DNA from: Streptomyces paradoxus
Lineage (GTDB): Bacteria > Actinomycetota > Actinomycetes > Streptomycetales > Streptomycetaceae
Direction: 5' to 3'
Assembly (NCBI RefSeq): GCF_014202475.1
Contig: NZ_JACHGV010000005.1
Coordinates: forward strand, 434,001-498,000
Length of the DNA: 64,000 nucleotides
In this document: piece by piece, positions 52,805 to 60,369 of the stretch
Layout: every line of letters begins with the position of its first letter
Position numbering within the stretch: the stretch's first letter is position 1
Position numbers and translations under genes: made by a program
Notes under the pieces: model-generated
The model's input: the letters and a program-made list of their open reading frames with translations, nothing else
What the model was told of the DNA's origin: nothing
Database searches by the model: none

Positions 52805-52840
52805 AGCCGGGTTCGGTCGCTCGTGCGACCGGGCCCGGCT
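52805..52840 (+). terminator. Strong terminator after the toxin/SUKH operon
   Basis: AGCCGGG/CCCGGCT and CGGTCGC/GCGACCG stems with a TCGT loop form a 36-nt hairpin followed by TTCT, starting 28 bp after the stop codon. Confidence 0.85.
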
Positions 52841-52947
52841 TTCTCATGCCCGCGCCGAAAAATTCTTCGCTCGGGCTGTCACACCTTCCTCCGCCGCTCC
52901 GTCAGTGCAGTGACAGCGACGCACCGCCGACACAGGAGGCAGAGATC

Positions 52948-53409
52948 ATGCAGGCACGGATGACGAACCCGGCGTACGTCCTTTCCGGCGCGATGAAGGG
53001 CATCGGCACCCTCTTCCAGGCGATCGGGGAGGGCGGTCTGGCGCAGGACGTGGCGGAGATGGCCGGGCTGCGCGCCAGCCAGATCAACGGCTGCGGTGCC
53101 TGCGTGCACGGGCACGTCGCCAACCTCCGCAAGGCCGGGGTGAGCGAGGAGCGCATCGCGGCCGTCGCCGCCTGGCGGCACGCGCCCTTCTTCTCGGACG
53201 CCGAGCGCGCGGCCCTGAAGCTGACGGAGGCGATGACACGGCTTTCCGACCTCTCGGGGGAGTCGGTGCCGGACGCGCTGTGGGACGAGGTGGCCGACCA
53301 CTTCGACGAGAAGGAACTCTCCGCGCTGATCCTCACCGTCTCGGTCACCAACATGTTCAACCGCATCAACACGACCATCCAGGAGCCCGCGGGCACCAAC
53401 TGGGGCTGA
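52948..53409 (+). CDS. AhpD-like alkylhydroperoxidase (carboxymuconolactone decarboxylase family)
   Basis: A 153-residue AhpD-family protein. The redox motif C49-G-A-C52-V-H-G-H56 within S-Q-I-N-G-C-G-A-C is intact, and the helix bundle continues to V-S-V-T-N-M-F-N-R-I-N-T-T. Such proteins reduce peroxides, usually with a thiol partner. ATG 52948 has AGGAGG 9 nt upstream. It has its own transcription unit after a strong terminator. No regulator is adjacent. Confidence 0.9.
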   Translation: MQARMTNPAYVLSGAMKGIGTLFQAIGEGGLAQDVAEMAGLRASQINGCGACVHGHVANLRKAGVSEERIAAVAAWRHAPFFSDAERAALKLTEAMTRLSDLSGESVPDALWDEVADHFDEKELSALILTVSVTNMFNRINTTIQEPAGTNWG

Positions 53410-53552
53410 GGCGGCCGCCGGTCCGGCCACGAGGCCCTGACCCCTGAGCGGAGTGTCGCGTTATGAACACTTCCGTCTGATCCACCAAGATGTGCGCTGA
53501 ATCATCCCATTTCTGGCGCGACTTCACATCGGTGTGGTGGAGAGGGGTCCGG

Positions 53553-54440
53553 ATGAGCGGCGCGACGGTGTCACCGCACGGCTTCACGGCCGTGCGGGGG
53601 CGCGGCTACCGTCCCGAGCAGGTCGACGAGTACGCCGAGGCCCTCTCCGCGGACCGGGACGCGGCCTGGGAGAGAGCCGCCCGCCTGACGGTGCTCGCCC
53701 GGCGCATGGACGAAGAACTGGCGCGGCTGCGCGAGGCCGTGGCCCGGCTGGCCCCGCAGAACTACGAGACGCTCGGCGACCGGGCGCGGCGCCTCTTCGA
53801 ACTCGGCGAGCAGGAGGCCGCGGCCGTCCGGGAGGGGGCGCGGGACGAGGCGCGCCAACTGGTGGACGGGGCGCGGGCGTCCGCGGCAGGCGTGCGCGAG
53901 TCCGCACGGGCGCATGCCGAGGCCGTACGCGCCGACGCCGACGAACGTGCCCGGCAGCGGCTGCTCGCCGCGCACGCCGAGGCCGACGAGATCCTGGGCG
54001 CGGCACGGCGTGAGGAGGGGGAGCTTCGGGGCGAGGCAGTGGCCGCTTTGCGGGAGATGCGGCAGCGCACCTCCGGGATGCTGGCCGAGCAGGAGAGGGA
54101 ACGCGGCGAGCGGTGGGCGGAGACGGAGCGTGAGGAGGCCGCCCGCGAGGCGGCGTCCGACGCCCACCACGACGAGGCGGTGACGCGCGCCGAGGCCGTG
54201 CTGGCCGAGGCCGAGCAGGCCTTCGCCGACGCCGGGGACTCCGCCCGCGACCTGGAGGAAGAGGCCCAAGCGCATGCCGCGGAACTGGTCGCCCGGGCCC
54301 GGGAGCACGCGGAGGCCGTGGAGGCGGAGACGGGCCGGCTCCTGCGCGTGCACGCCGAGCAGCGGGACGACGCCCTCGCCCACATCGCCCGCGTCCACAC
54401 CAGCCTGACGGCGTGGGCGGGACAGTCGACGGCGGAGTGA
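53553..54440 (+). CDS. Coiled-coil protein with a DivIVA-like N-terminus
   Basis: A 295-residue cytoplasmic protein. The start F-T-A-V-R-G-R-G-Y-R-P-E-Q-V-D-E-Y-A-E-A-L resembles the DivIVA membrane-binding segment. From about residue 40 to 285 it is a nearly continuous Ala/Glu/Arg-rich coiled coil. Streptomyces has several such cytoskeletal-like proteins (the Scy/FilP type), often named cellulose-binding protein in databases. A role in hyphal tip organisation or as a filament-forming protein is plausible but not shown. ATG 53553 follows GAGAGGGG. Confidence 0.85.
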   Translation: MSGATVSPHGFTAVRGRGYRPEQVDEYAEALSADRDAAWERAARLTVLARRMDEELARLREAVARLAPQNYETLGDRARRLFELGEQEAAAVREGARDEARQLVDGARASAAGVRESARAHAEAVRADADERARQRLLAAHAEADEILGAARREEGELRGEAVAALREMRQRTSGMLAEQERERGERWAETEREEAAREAASDAHHDEAVTRAEAVLAEAEQAFADAGDSARDLEEEAQAHAAELVARAREHAEAVEAETGRLLRVHAEQRDDALAHIARVHTSLTAWAGQSTAE

Positions 54441-54462
54441 CAGCGTCGGCGGGTGCCCGCTG

Positions 54463-54500
54463 GTGCCGCCCCTGTCACGTGTAACGGACACGGGCGGCAC
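54463..54500. terminator. Bidirectional terminator
   Basis: GTGCCGCCC pairs with GGGCGGCAC, then one mismatch and TGTC/GACA, with a 10-nt loop. It lies between the convergent coiled-coil and symporter genes. Confidence 0.75.
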
Positions 54501-54601
54501 TCGTACCGGCGGCAGGCCGCGGGCGTCACCCTGTTGGCGGCGACGGGCGGTCCGCGCCGCCGATCACTCTGACCACGCCGACCGGTGCCCGCGGTTCCGC
54601 G

Positions 54602-56215
54602 TCAGTTGTCCCTGCGGACCGCGCCCGCCAGGATCCAGCCCTCCACGGCCTCGTACTGGTGGCGCTGCTCCTCCGACTTCCGGCGGCCGGAGGCGATCGT
54701 GCCCAGCCAGCCGCAGGCGAAGCCCAGGGGTATCGAGAGCAGGCCCGTCGTGGTGAACGGGAACCAGTTGAAGTCGGCTTCGGGGAAGGCCGAGACGGGT
54801 GAGCCGGAGACCAGGTTGGTGCCCGGCATCAGCACCAGGACGGCCAGGGAGCCTCCGATGAGGGTGCTGAGCAGGCCCGTTCGCGTGTAGCGGCGCCAGA
54901 AGAGGCTGTAGACCAGCGCGGGTGCGATGGCCGAGGCGCCCAGGCAGAAGGACAGCGTGACCAGCGGTTGCAGGCTGCGGTGCTGGACCTGGGTGGCCAG
55001 GAGGATCGCGGGGATGCCCACGGCCAGGGCCGACAGCCGTGCCACGGTCATCTCGCGCCGCGGCGACATCTCCTGCACCCGGGCCGCGAACACGTCGTGC
55101 GCGAGGGAGTTGGCGCAGGCCAGGATCATGCCGGCGACGGAGGCGAGCAGCGTGAGGAAGACCGCCGTGGTGACGGTCGTGAACAGGAACGTCTCCGCCG
55201 ACGACACGTCCCGCCCGAACGCCGCCTGCGATCCCAGCAGATACGCCGTGTTGCCCTGCGGGTCGACCTGCGCGATCAGCTTCCGTCCGATCAGCGCGGT
55301 CGCGCCGAAGCCGACGACCGTGATGACCAGCACGAACAGGGCCACGCCCGACACCGCCCAGGACATCGAGCGCCGCACCTGCCGGGCACTGGAGGCCGTG
55401 TACATGCGCATGGTGACGTGCGGCAGGACGCCACCGCCGAGGACCACCGTCAGCTGTGCGGTGATCATGTCCAGGTCGGGGCTGGGGCCGCCCGCGAACT
55501 GCAGGCCCGAGGAGAGGAACGCCGAGCCGACACCGCTGTTCTGTGCGGCCGCGTCGAACAGGGCGCCCGGGTCCCAGTCGAACCGGTTGAGGATCAGCAG
55601 CGCGACCACCATGCCGGAGCCGAGCAGCAACACGATCTTCAGGATCTGGATGAGGGCGGTGCCCTTCATCCCGCCGATCGCCGCGTAGCTGATCATCAGC
55701 GCGCCCACGCCGATGATGCAGCCCGTCTGCAGCGACTCGCCGGAGAAGCCGAGGATGAACGCCATCAGCTGCCCGGTGCCCGCCAGCTGGACGAGCATCA
55801 GCGGTACCAGTGCCGCCAGGGTCACCGCGCAGGCGGCGATACGGACAGCGCGTCCCGGCATCCGGCGCGTCAGTGCGTCGCCCATGGTGAAGCGGCCCGC
55901 GTTGCGCAGCGGTTCGGCCAGCAGGAACATCAGCAGCATCAGTGACAGGGCCGTACTCAGCGCCAGCACGATCCCGTCGTAGCCGAACAGGGCGATGACC
56001 CCGCCGGTGCCGAGGACGGTCGCGGCGGAGATGTAGTCCCCGGCGATCGCCAGGCCGTTGCGCATGGGGGACAGGGAGCTGTAGCCGGTGTAGAACTCGT
56101 CCAGGTCGTCCCGGTCCGGGCCCGTCATCACGCAGAGCAGCAGGGTGATGGTGGCGACGGCGGAGAAGCCGACGAGGGACATCGCCTGGGCGTTGCCGCT
56201 GAAAACGGTGGTCAC
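54602..56215 (-). CDS. Sodium/monocarboxylate symporter (acetate permease ActP-like)
   Basis: A 537-residue SSS-family transporter with about 13-14 membrane helices. F-Y-T-G-Y-S-S-L-S-P-M-R-N-G-L-A-I-A-G-D-Y-I-S-A-A is the hallmark region of the ActP/MctC branch, which takes up acetate, propionate or pyruvate. GTG 56215 overlaps the stop of the DUF485 gene (GTGA), the standard yjcH-actP arrangement. The family also contains solute-sensing relatives, but no kinase domain is attached here. Confidence 0.9.
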   Translation of the reverse strand: MTTVFSGNAQAMSLVGFSAVATITLLLCVMTGPDRDDLDEFYTGYSSLSPMRNGLAIAGDYISAATVLGTGGVIALFGYDGIVLALSTALSLMLLMFLLAEPLRNAGRFTMGDALTRRMPGRAVRIAACAVTLAALVPLMLVQLAGTGQLMAFILGFSGESLQTGCIIGVGALMISYAAIGGMKGTALIQILKIVLLLGSGMVVALLILNRFDWDPGALFDAAAQNSGVGSAFLSSGLQFAGGPSPDLDMITAQLTVVLGGGVLPHVTMRMYTASSARQVRRSMSWAVSGVALFVLVITVVGFGATALIGRKLIAQVDPQGNTAYLLGSQAAFGRDVSSAETFLFTTVTTAVFLTLLASVAGMILACANSLAHDVFAARVQEMSPRREMTVARLSALAVGIPAILLATQVQHRSLQPLVTLSFCLGASAIAPALVYSLFWRRYTRTGLLSTLIGGSLAVLVLMPGTNLVSGSPVSAFPEADFNWFPFTTTGLLSIPLGFACGWLGTIASGRRKSEEQRHQYEAVEGWILAGAVRRDN

Positions 56216-56676
56216 CGTGCTCCCTCCCGCTTCGCGTCCAGCTCGGCGTGCTTGCGTATGCGGTCCGCGATCGGGTCGACGCGGCGGCGGGCCGTCTGCT
56301 CGTACAGGGCGACCGCGAGCCAGGTCACGGGGACCTGGACGAGCGCGAGCAGCAGGCCGGTGGGCAGGCCGTCGGTGACGGTGCTCGTCATGAACGACGG
56401 CGCGAACGCCGACAGGATCAGGAACAGGACGAAGTAGCCGAGCGCCGTGAGCGTGGCCACGCGCCGCTGCCAGCGGTAGGCGCTGCGCAGGACCCGCAGG
56501 TCGCTGTGGTGTCCGAGCGCGGCGTGGCGCTGGGGACGCCGTTCGGCCGGCTCGGGAGCCTCCCGAGGTGCCCAGGGATAGGTCTCGTACGTGTACGGGT
56601 CGTACGACGCGGGCGGATCGGGTGGTCGGTACGGGTAGGACGGGGGTGGGTAGGACGGGGACGGGTCGTAGGACAT
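56212..56676 (-). CDS. DUF485 membrane protein, partner of the symporter
   Basis: A 154-residue DUF485 protein (YjcH-like). A Pro/Tyr-rich tail (about 1-45) precedes H-S-D-L-R-V-L-R-S-A-Y-R-W-Q-R-R, then two membrane helices (about 75-95 and 107-126) and a charged C-terminal tail. DUF485 proteins are co-transcribed with ActP-type symporters. The tail here is longer than in E. coli YjcH. ATG 56676 has AAGGAG 8 nt upstream. It is the first gene of the pair. Confidence 0.9.
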   Translation of the reverse strand: MSYDPSPSYPPPSYPYRPPDPPASYDPYTYETYPWAPREAPEPAERRPQRHAALGHHSDLRVLRSAYRWQRRVATLTALGYFVLFLILSAFAPSFMTSTVTDGLPTGLLLALVQVPVTWLAVALYEQTARRRVDPIADRIRKHAELDAKREGAR

Positions 56677-56841
56677 CCCGGTACTCCTTGCGAGGGTGGG
56701 ATCCGGTGCGGCGGGCCGCAGGGAGGTGGGGGGCGGGAGCCACGCACGCTACTTCGGGGTAGGGGTTCAGCGCGAGGGTTTCAGCAAACTGATCGGTCGG
56801 TATGCGCTTACCTTTTTGACCTCGTGTGTTACCCGCGTTAA

Positions 56842-56856
56842 CCCCGCTTTTCGGGG
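56842..56856 (-). terminator. Terminator hairpin
   Basis: CCCCG-CTTTT-CGGGG; on the minus strand it reads CCCCG-AAAAG-CGGGG. It would end leftward transcripts coming from the GNAT gene or the small frame. Confidence 0.5.
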
Positions 56857-56868
56857 ATCCCCGGCGTG

Positions 56869-57042
56869 TCAGCCGCGGTGGATCAGCGCCACGGACGCGG
56901 GCACTTCGGCGTGATCGTCGGCCGTCGCCCGGAAGGCCGGCCGCCGGTCGGTCCGGCGCGGGACCGAACTGCCCGCGAGGACGGTGAAGTTGACGCTGCC
57001 CGCTACGACACTCGCCCGCCGCAACCAGGCCCTGGTCCCCAT
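56869..57042 (-). CDS. Possible 57-residue small protein or gene remnant
   Basis: This frame starts with ATG 7 nt after the GNAT gene's stop and ends just before the terminator hairpin. Third-codon-position GC is very high, as in real genes here. The product is basic and Ser/Ala/Arg-rich (M-G-T-R-A-W-L-R-R-A ... V-P-A-S-V-A-L-I-H-R-G). No ribosome-binding site and no known domain are seen. It may be a coupled small gene or a decayed end of one. Confidence 0.3.
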   Translation of the reverse strand: MGTRAWLRRASVVAGSVNFTVLAGSSVPRRTDRRPAFRATADDHAEVPASVALIHRG

Positions 57043-57049
57043 CGCCGTT

Positions 57050-57595
57050 CTACAGCTCTGGCTGCCCTGACCTTGCGGACACGACCTGGGGGCTGTCGGG
57101 GGCGGCGTCGAGGTGCCGTCGCTCGTAGCGGACCCCCGGGCTGCCGTCCACCGTCGTGTTCTCCACCCACGTGAAGCCGTTGCGGGTCAGGACCCTCATG
57201 GAAGCCGGGTTGCCGAGGGTCGTTCGCGCGGTGAGGGACGTCAGGCCGTAGTCGGCTGCCGCCAGCCGGCACACCTGCGCGACGGCCGCCGTCGCCACGC
57301 CCCGGCCGGCGGCCTGTTCGCCGACGCGGTAACCGAGTTCGGCGCTGCCGTCCACCAGGTCCATCAGGTTGATCCGGCCGATCAGCTCACCGTCCTCCCC
57401 GAGGACCACATGGAAGCGGCACACGCGCGCGTGCTGCTCGTCGAGGAGCGCCTGAAGGCGTGCGGCGAACCCCTCCGCCGTGAAGAAGGCGTCCCCGCGG
57501 TCCGGCACCGTGCGGGCGAAGTACGCCCGGTTCTCCCGCTCGAACGCCAGCAGTGCTTCCGCGTGATCCGCCCGCAGGGGTTCCAAGGTCACCAT
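57050..57595 (-). CDS. GNAT acetyltransferase, RimJ/RimL-type
   Basis: A 181-residue acetyltransferase of the RimJ/RimL branch, which often acts on protein N-termini or small amines. It begins L-E-P-L-R-A-D-H-A-E-A-L, has Y-F-A-R-T-V-P, I-G-R-I-N-L and the acetyl-CoA segment Y-R-V-G-E-Q-A-A-G-R-G-V-A-T-A-A-V. N-P-A-S-M-R-V-L-T-R-N-G-F follows. ATG 57595 lies 20 bp after the DHA2 exporter stop, with no clear ribosome-binding site, so it may depend on read-through. Acetyltransferase next to a drug exporter could suggest resistance, but the substrate is unknown. Confidence 0.88.
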   Translation of the reverse strand: MVTLEPLRADHAEALLAFERENRAYFARTVPDRGDAFFTAEGFAARLQALLDEQHARVCRFHVVLGEDGELIGRINLMDLVDGSAELGYRVGEQAAGRGVATAAVAQVCRLAAADYGLTSLTARTTLGNPASMRVLTRNGFTWVENTTVDGSPGVRYERRHLDAAPDSPQVVSARSGQPEL

Positions 57596-57615
57596 GCGAG
57601 TGAGGATAGGGACGC

Positions 57616-59109
57616 TCAGTCCTTCAGCACCGGGAATTTCCGGGGCGCGAGGAACAGCAGCACCAGGAACGCCAGGGCCGCCGCGCACGCCGCGCCGAGG
57701 TAGACCGCGTGCACCGCGTCGGCGATCGCCCGCCGGGTCGCCTCCGGCGCGCTGCCCGAGTCGAGTGCCCGCGTCACCGAGTCGAGGTCGCCCGCACCGC
57801 CGAGCCTGGCGGCCAGCACCCCGTTGGCGACCGCGCCGAACACCGCCGCGCCGATCGTCTGGCCGGTCTGGCGGCAGAACAGCACGGACGCGGTCGTCGT
57901 ACCGCGCTCCGCCCATCCCACCGTCGACTGCACACCGACGATGAGCGGCAGCTGGAACAGGCCCAGCGCGGCGCCGAGCAGCAGCATCAGCAGCGCGGGC
58001 TGCCACGCCTGCCCGGGATAGGGCAGGAAAGGGAACGCGAACAGGATCAGCGCGGCCGTGCCGATGCCCAGCATCGCCGTGTTGCGGAAGCCGATCCTGC
58101 GGTACACGTGCTGGCTCAGCGCCGCCGACACCGGCCAGCTCAACGTCCAGACGGACAGGACGAATCCGGCGGCCACGGGCGCGAGACCCAGCACCGACTG
58201 GGCGTACGTGGGCAGGAAGACCGACGGCGCGACCATCAGCAGGCCCAGCGCGCCCAGGGCCAGATTGACCGCGGCGATCGCACGGCGCCGCCACACCCAG
58301 CCCGGGATGACCGGCTCGGCCGCCCGGCGTTCCACCAGCACCACGACCGCGACCAGGGCGAGTCCCGCACCGAACAGGGCCAGTGAGGGCGCCGAGAGCC
58401 ACGGCCACGCCACCCCGCCCTGCACCAGGGCCGTGAGCAGTACGCCGCCGCAGGCGAACACCGCGAGCGCCCCCGCCCAGTCCACGCGTGCGTGCGCGGT
58501 GGCCTCCCGCTCCGGCTCGTGGAGGTGACGCACGATCAGCCACAGCGCCACCGCACCGATCGGCAGGTTGATCAGGAAGATCCACCGCCAGTCCGCATAG
58601 GCGGCGAGCACCCCGCCGAGACCGGGGCCGGCGACCGCCGACACCGCCCACACCGTCGACAGCTTCGACTGGATCTTCGGGCGGTCCTTCAGCGGATACA
58701 GGTCGGCGGCGAGTGTCTGCACCGTGCCCTGCAGCGCGCCGCCGCCCAGGCCCTGCACGACACGGAAGGCGATGAGCGCCCCCATGTTCCAGGCCAGCGC
58801 GCACAGCAGCGAGCCGAGCAGGAAGACCACCGACCCCGCTATGAGGACCGGTTTGCGGCCGAAGGTGTCGGACAGCTTGCCGTACACGGGCAGGGTGACG
58901 GTCACGGCCAGCAGATAGCCGGAGAACAGCCAGGAGAAGACGGAGAAACCGCCCAGGTCCCCGACGATCTGCGGGACGGCGGTCGAGACGATGGTCGCGT
59001 CGAGCGCCGCCAGCGCCATCGAGAGCATGAGCGCCGCGACGACGGCTCCACGCCGGCCGGCCGTGGCGGGACGCGCGGTCTCACGCTCCGCTGAACTGGT
59101 GCCGCCCAC
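57616..59109 (-). CDS. MFS drug exporter, DHA2 (EmrB/QacA) type
   Basis: A 497-residue transporter with about 14 membrane helices. The DHA2 marks are A-L-D-A-T-I-V-S-T-A-V-P-Q-I in helix 1 and the motif A loop G-K-L-S-D-T-F-G-R-K-P. Motif C is present (G-P-G-L-G-G in helix 5), which supports drug/proton antiport. GTG 59109 has GGGGGAGG 6 nt upstream; GTG 59148 is less suited. The substrate cannot be read. The MacB-type ABC pair is divergent across a 471-bp gap. Confidence 0.9.
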   Translation of the reverse strand: MGGTSSAERETARPATAGRRGAVVAALMLSMALAALDATIVSTAVPQIVGDLGGFSVFSWLFSGYLLAVTVTLPVYGKLSDTFGRKPVLIAGSVVFLLGSLLCALAWNMGALIAFRVVQGLGGGALQGTVQTLAADLYPLKDRPKIQSKLSTVWAVSAVAGPGLGGVLAAYADWRWIFLINLPIGAVALWLIVRHLHEPEREATAHARVDWAGALAVFACGGVLLTALVQGGVAWPWLSAPSLALFGAGLALVAVVVLVERRAAEPVIPGWVWRRRAIAAVNLALGALGLLMVAPSVFLPTYAQSVLGLAPVAAGFVLSVWTLSWPVSAALSQHVYRRIGFRNTAMLGIGTAALILFAFPFLPYPGQAWQPALLMLLLGAALGLFQLPLIVGVQSTVGWAERGTTTASVLFCRQTGQTIGAAVFGAVANGVLAARLGGAGDLDSVTRALDSGSAPEATRRAIADAVHAVYLGAACAAALAFLVLLFLAPRKFPVLKD

Positions 59110-59580
59110 TCCCGGTCCTCCCCCTCGCCCCGGCCCCGCCCTCGCCACATGTCCCGTCGCTGATGCCTGCCCCTTGCACCTACCTGCCGCGGACAGCTTC
59201 CCACTTGACCCTCACGCAGCGGGAGGGTGGAGCCTGAGTGGACCGACGGGTGGAGCCGACCCTGAGACGGCCTCCACCCTTCGGTGGACTGCCCCTAGGG
59301 GTACCTCCGTACTACGACCTGGGGAGGGTTGGTACCGGCGGAGGACGAGACGGGGAGCGGGCCTTCCTTAACCTGGCTTTACGCCGCCGGGGGGCGGTTG
59401 GCACACCGGCGGGGGTGGGGTTTTCCACAGCACAAGACTGCGCTGAGCACCAGGGCGCGGGACCCCTCCCCGCCGCGAGACTGAAACGCGTCGGACCGGT
59501 TCCTGGTCCGGCACCGCGCACGACGGCTGCCGACCAGGCGACCGCCTTCACCATTTGCTGACCGATATAGGAGACATACC
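59110..59580. other. 471-bp divergent intergenic region with palindromes
   Basis: No gene is supported. The region contains the hairpin TCCACC-CTTC-GGTGGA (59273-59288), the perfect palindrome CCCCTAGGGG (59292-59301) and paired GGTACC sites (59300-59305 and 59331-59336). There is a further hairpin, CGGACC-GGTTCCT-GGTCCG (59492-59510). It must carry promoters for the DHA2 exporter and the ABC pair; symmetrical sites suggest a dimeric regulator encoded elsewhere. Confidence 0.5.
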
Positions 59581-60369
59581 GTGACTTCGGCTGTGACCAT
59601 TCCCAGGCACGGGGGTACTGGAGGGCGAACGGCCGTTGCCGCGCGGGCGCGGCAGGTCGTGAAGGCGTACGGATCCGGTGAGACCCGCGTCGTCGCCCTC
59701 GACCACGTCGACGTGGACATCGCACGCGGCCAGTTCACCGCGATCATGGGCCCCTCGGGGTCCGGCAAGTCCACGCTCATGCACTGCCTCGCCGGGCTCG
59801 ACACCGTGACGGGCGGCCAGATCTACCTCGACGAGACCGAGATCACCGGTCTGAAGGACAAGAAGCTCACGCGGCTGCGCCGGGACCGGATCGGGTTCAT
59901 CTTCCAGGCGTTCAACCTCTTGCCGACGCTGAACGCGATCGAGAACATCACCCTGCCGATGGACATCGCGGGCCGCAAGCCGGACAAGGAGTGGCTGACG
60001 CGGGTCGTGGAGACCGTCGGGCTCGCCGACCGGCTCAAGCACCGGCCCACCCAGCTCTCCGGCGGCCAGCAGCAGCGCGTCGCCGTGGCGCGGGCGCTCG
60101 CCGCCCGGCCCGAGATCATCTTCGGGGACGAGCCGACCGGAAACCTCGACTCCCGCGCCGGCGCCGAGGTCCTCGGCTTCCTGCGCCGGTCGGTCGACGA
60201 GCTGGGCCAGACCATCGTGATGGTCACTCACGACCCGGTGGCCGCCAGTTACGCGGACCGGGTGCTGTACCTCGCCGACGGCCGCATCGTCGACGAGATG
60301 TTCAAGCCGACCGCGGAGGCCGTCCTCGACCGCATGAAGGACTTCGACGCCCGGGGGCGCACGTCATGA
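59581..60369 (+). CDS. MacB/LolD-type ABC transporter ATPase
   Basis: A 262-residue ATPase. Walker A G-P-S-G-S-G-K-S-T is at residues 57-65, then the Q-loop F-I-F-Q-A-F-N-L-L-P-T-L-N-A-x-E-N, L-S-G-G-Q-Q-Q-R-V, and Walker B I-I-F-G-D-E-P-T-G-N-L-D, the form typical of LolD/MacB/FtsE ATPases. GTG 59581 has AGGAG 7 nt upstream. It overlaps the permease gene by 4 bp. Such pairs export peptides or antibiotics, or act as mechanotransmitters; no two-component genes are adjacent. Confidence 0.93.
   Translation: MTSAVTIPRHGGTGGRTAVAARARQVVKAYGSGETRVVALDHVDVDIARGQFTAIMGPSGSGKSTLMHCLAGLDTVTGGQIYLDETEITGLKDKKLTRLRRDRIGFIFQAFNLLPTLNAIENITLPMDIAGRKPDKEWLTRVVETVGLADRLKHRPTQLSGGQQQRVAVARALAARPEIIFGDEPTGNLDSRAGAEVLGFLRRSVDELGQTIVMVTHDPVAASYADRVLYLADGRIVDEMFKPTAEAVLDRMKDFDARGRTS

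Larger units (their letters stand above)
56677..57049. other. 373-bp region: promoter of the DUF485/symporter pair and 3' region of a GNAT gene
   Basis: The left part (56770-56840) is relatively AT-rich, with CTTACCTTTTTGACC and GTTAACC segments, suitable for a promoter of the leftward DUF485 gene. The middle holds a terminator hairpin. The right part contains a possible 57-residue frame, listed separately. Confidence 0.5.

Noticed and set aside
54602-56743. 713-residue extended symporter starting upstream in the DUF485 gene
   Set aside because: The extension is an Arg/Pro-rich reading of the DUF485 gene in another frame; GTG 56215 with GTGA overlap is the sound start.
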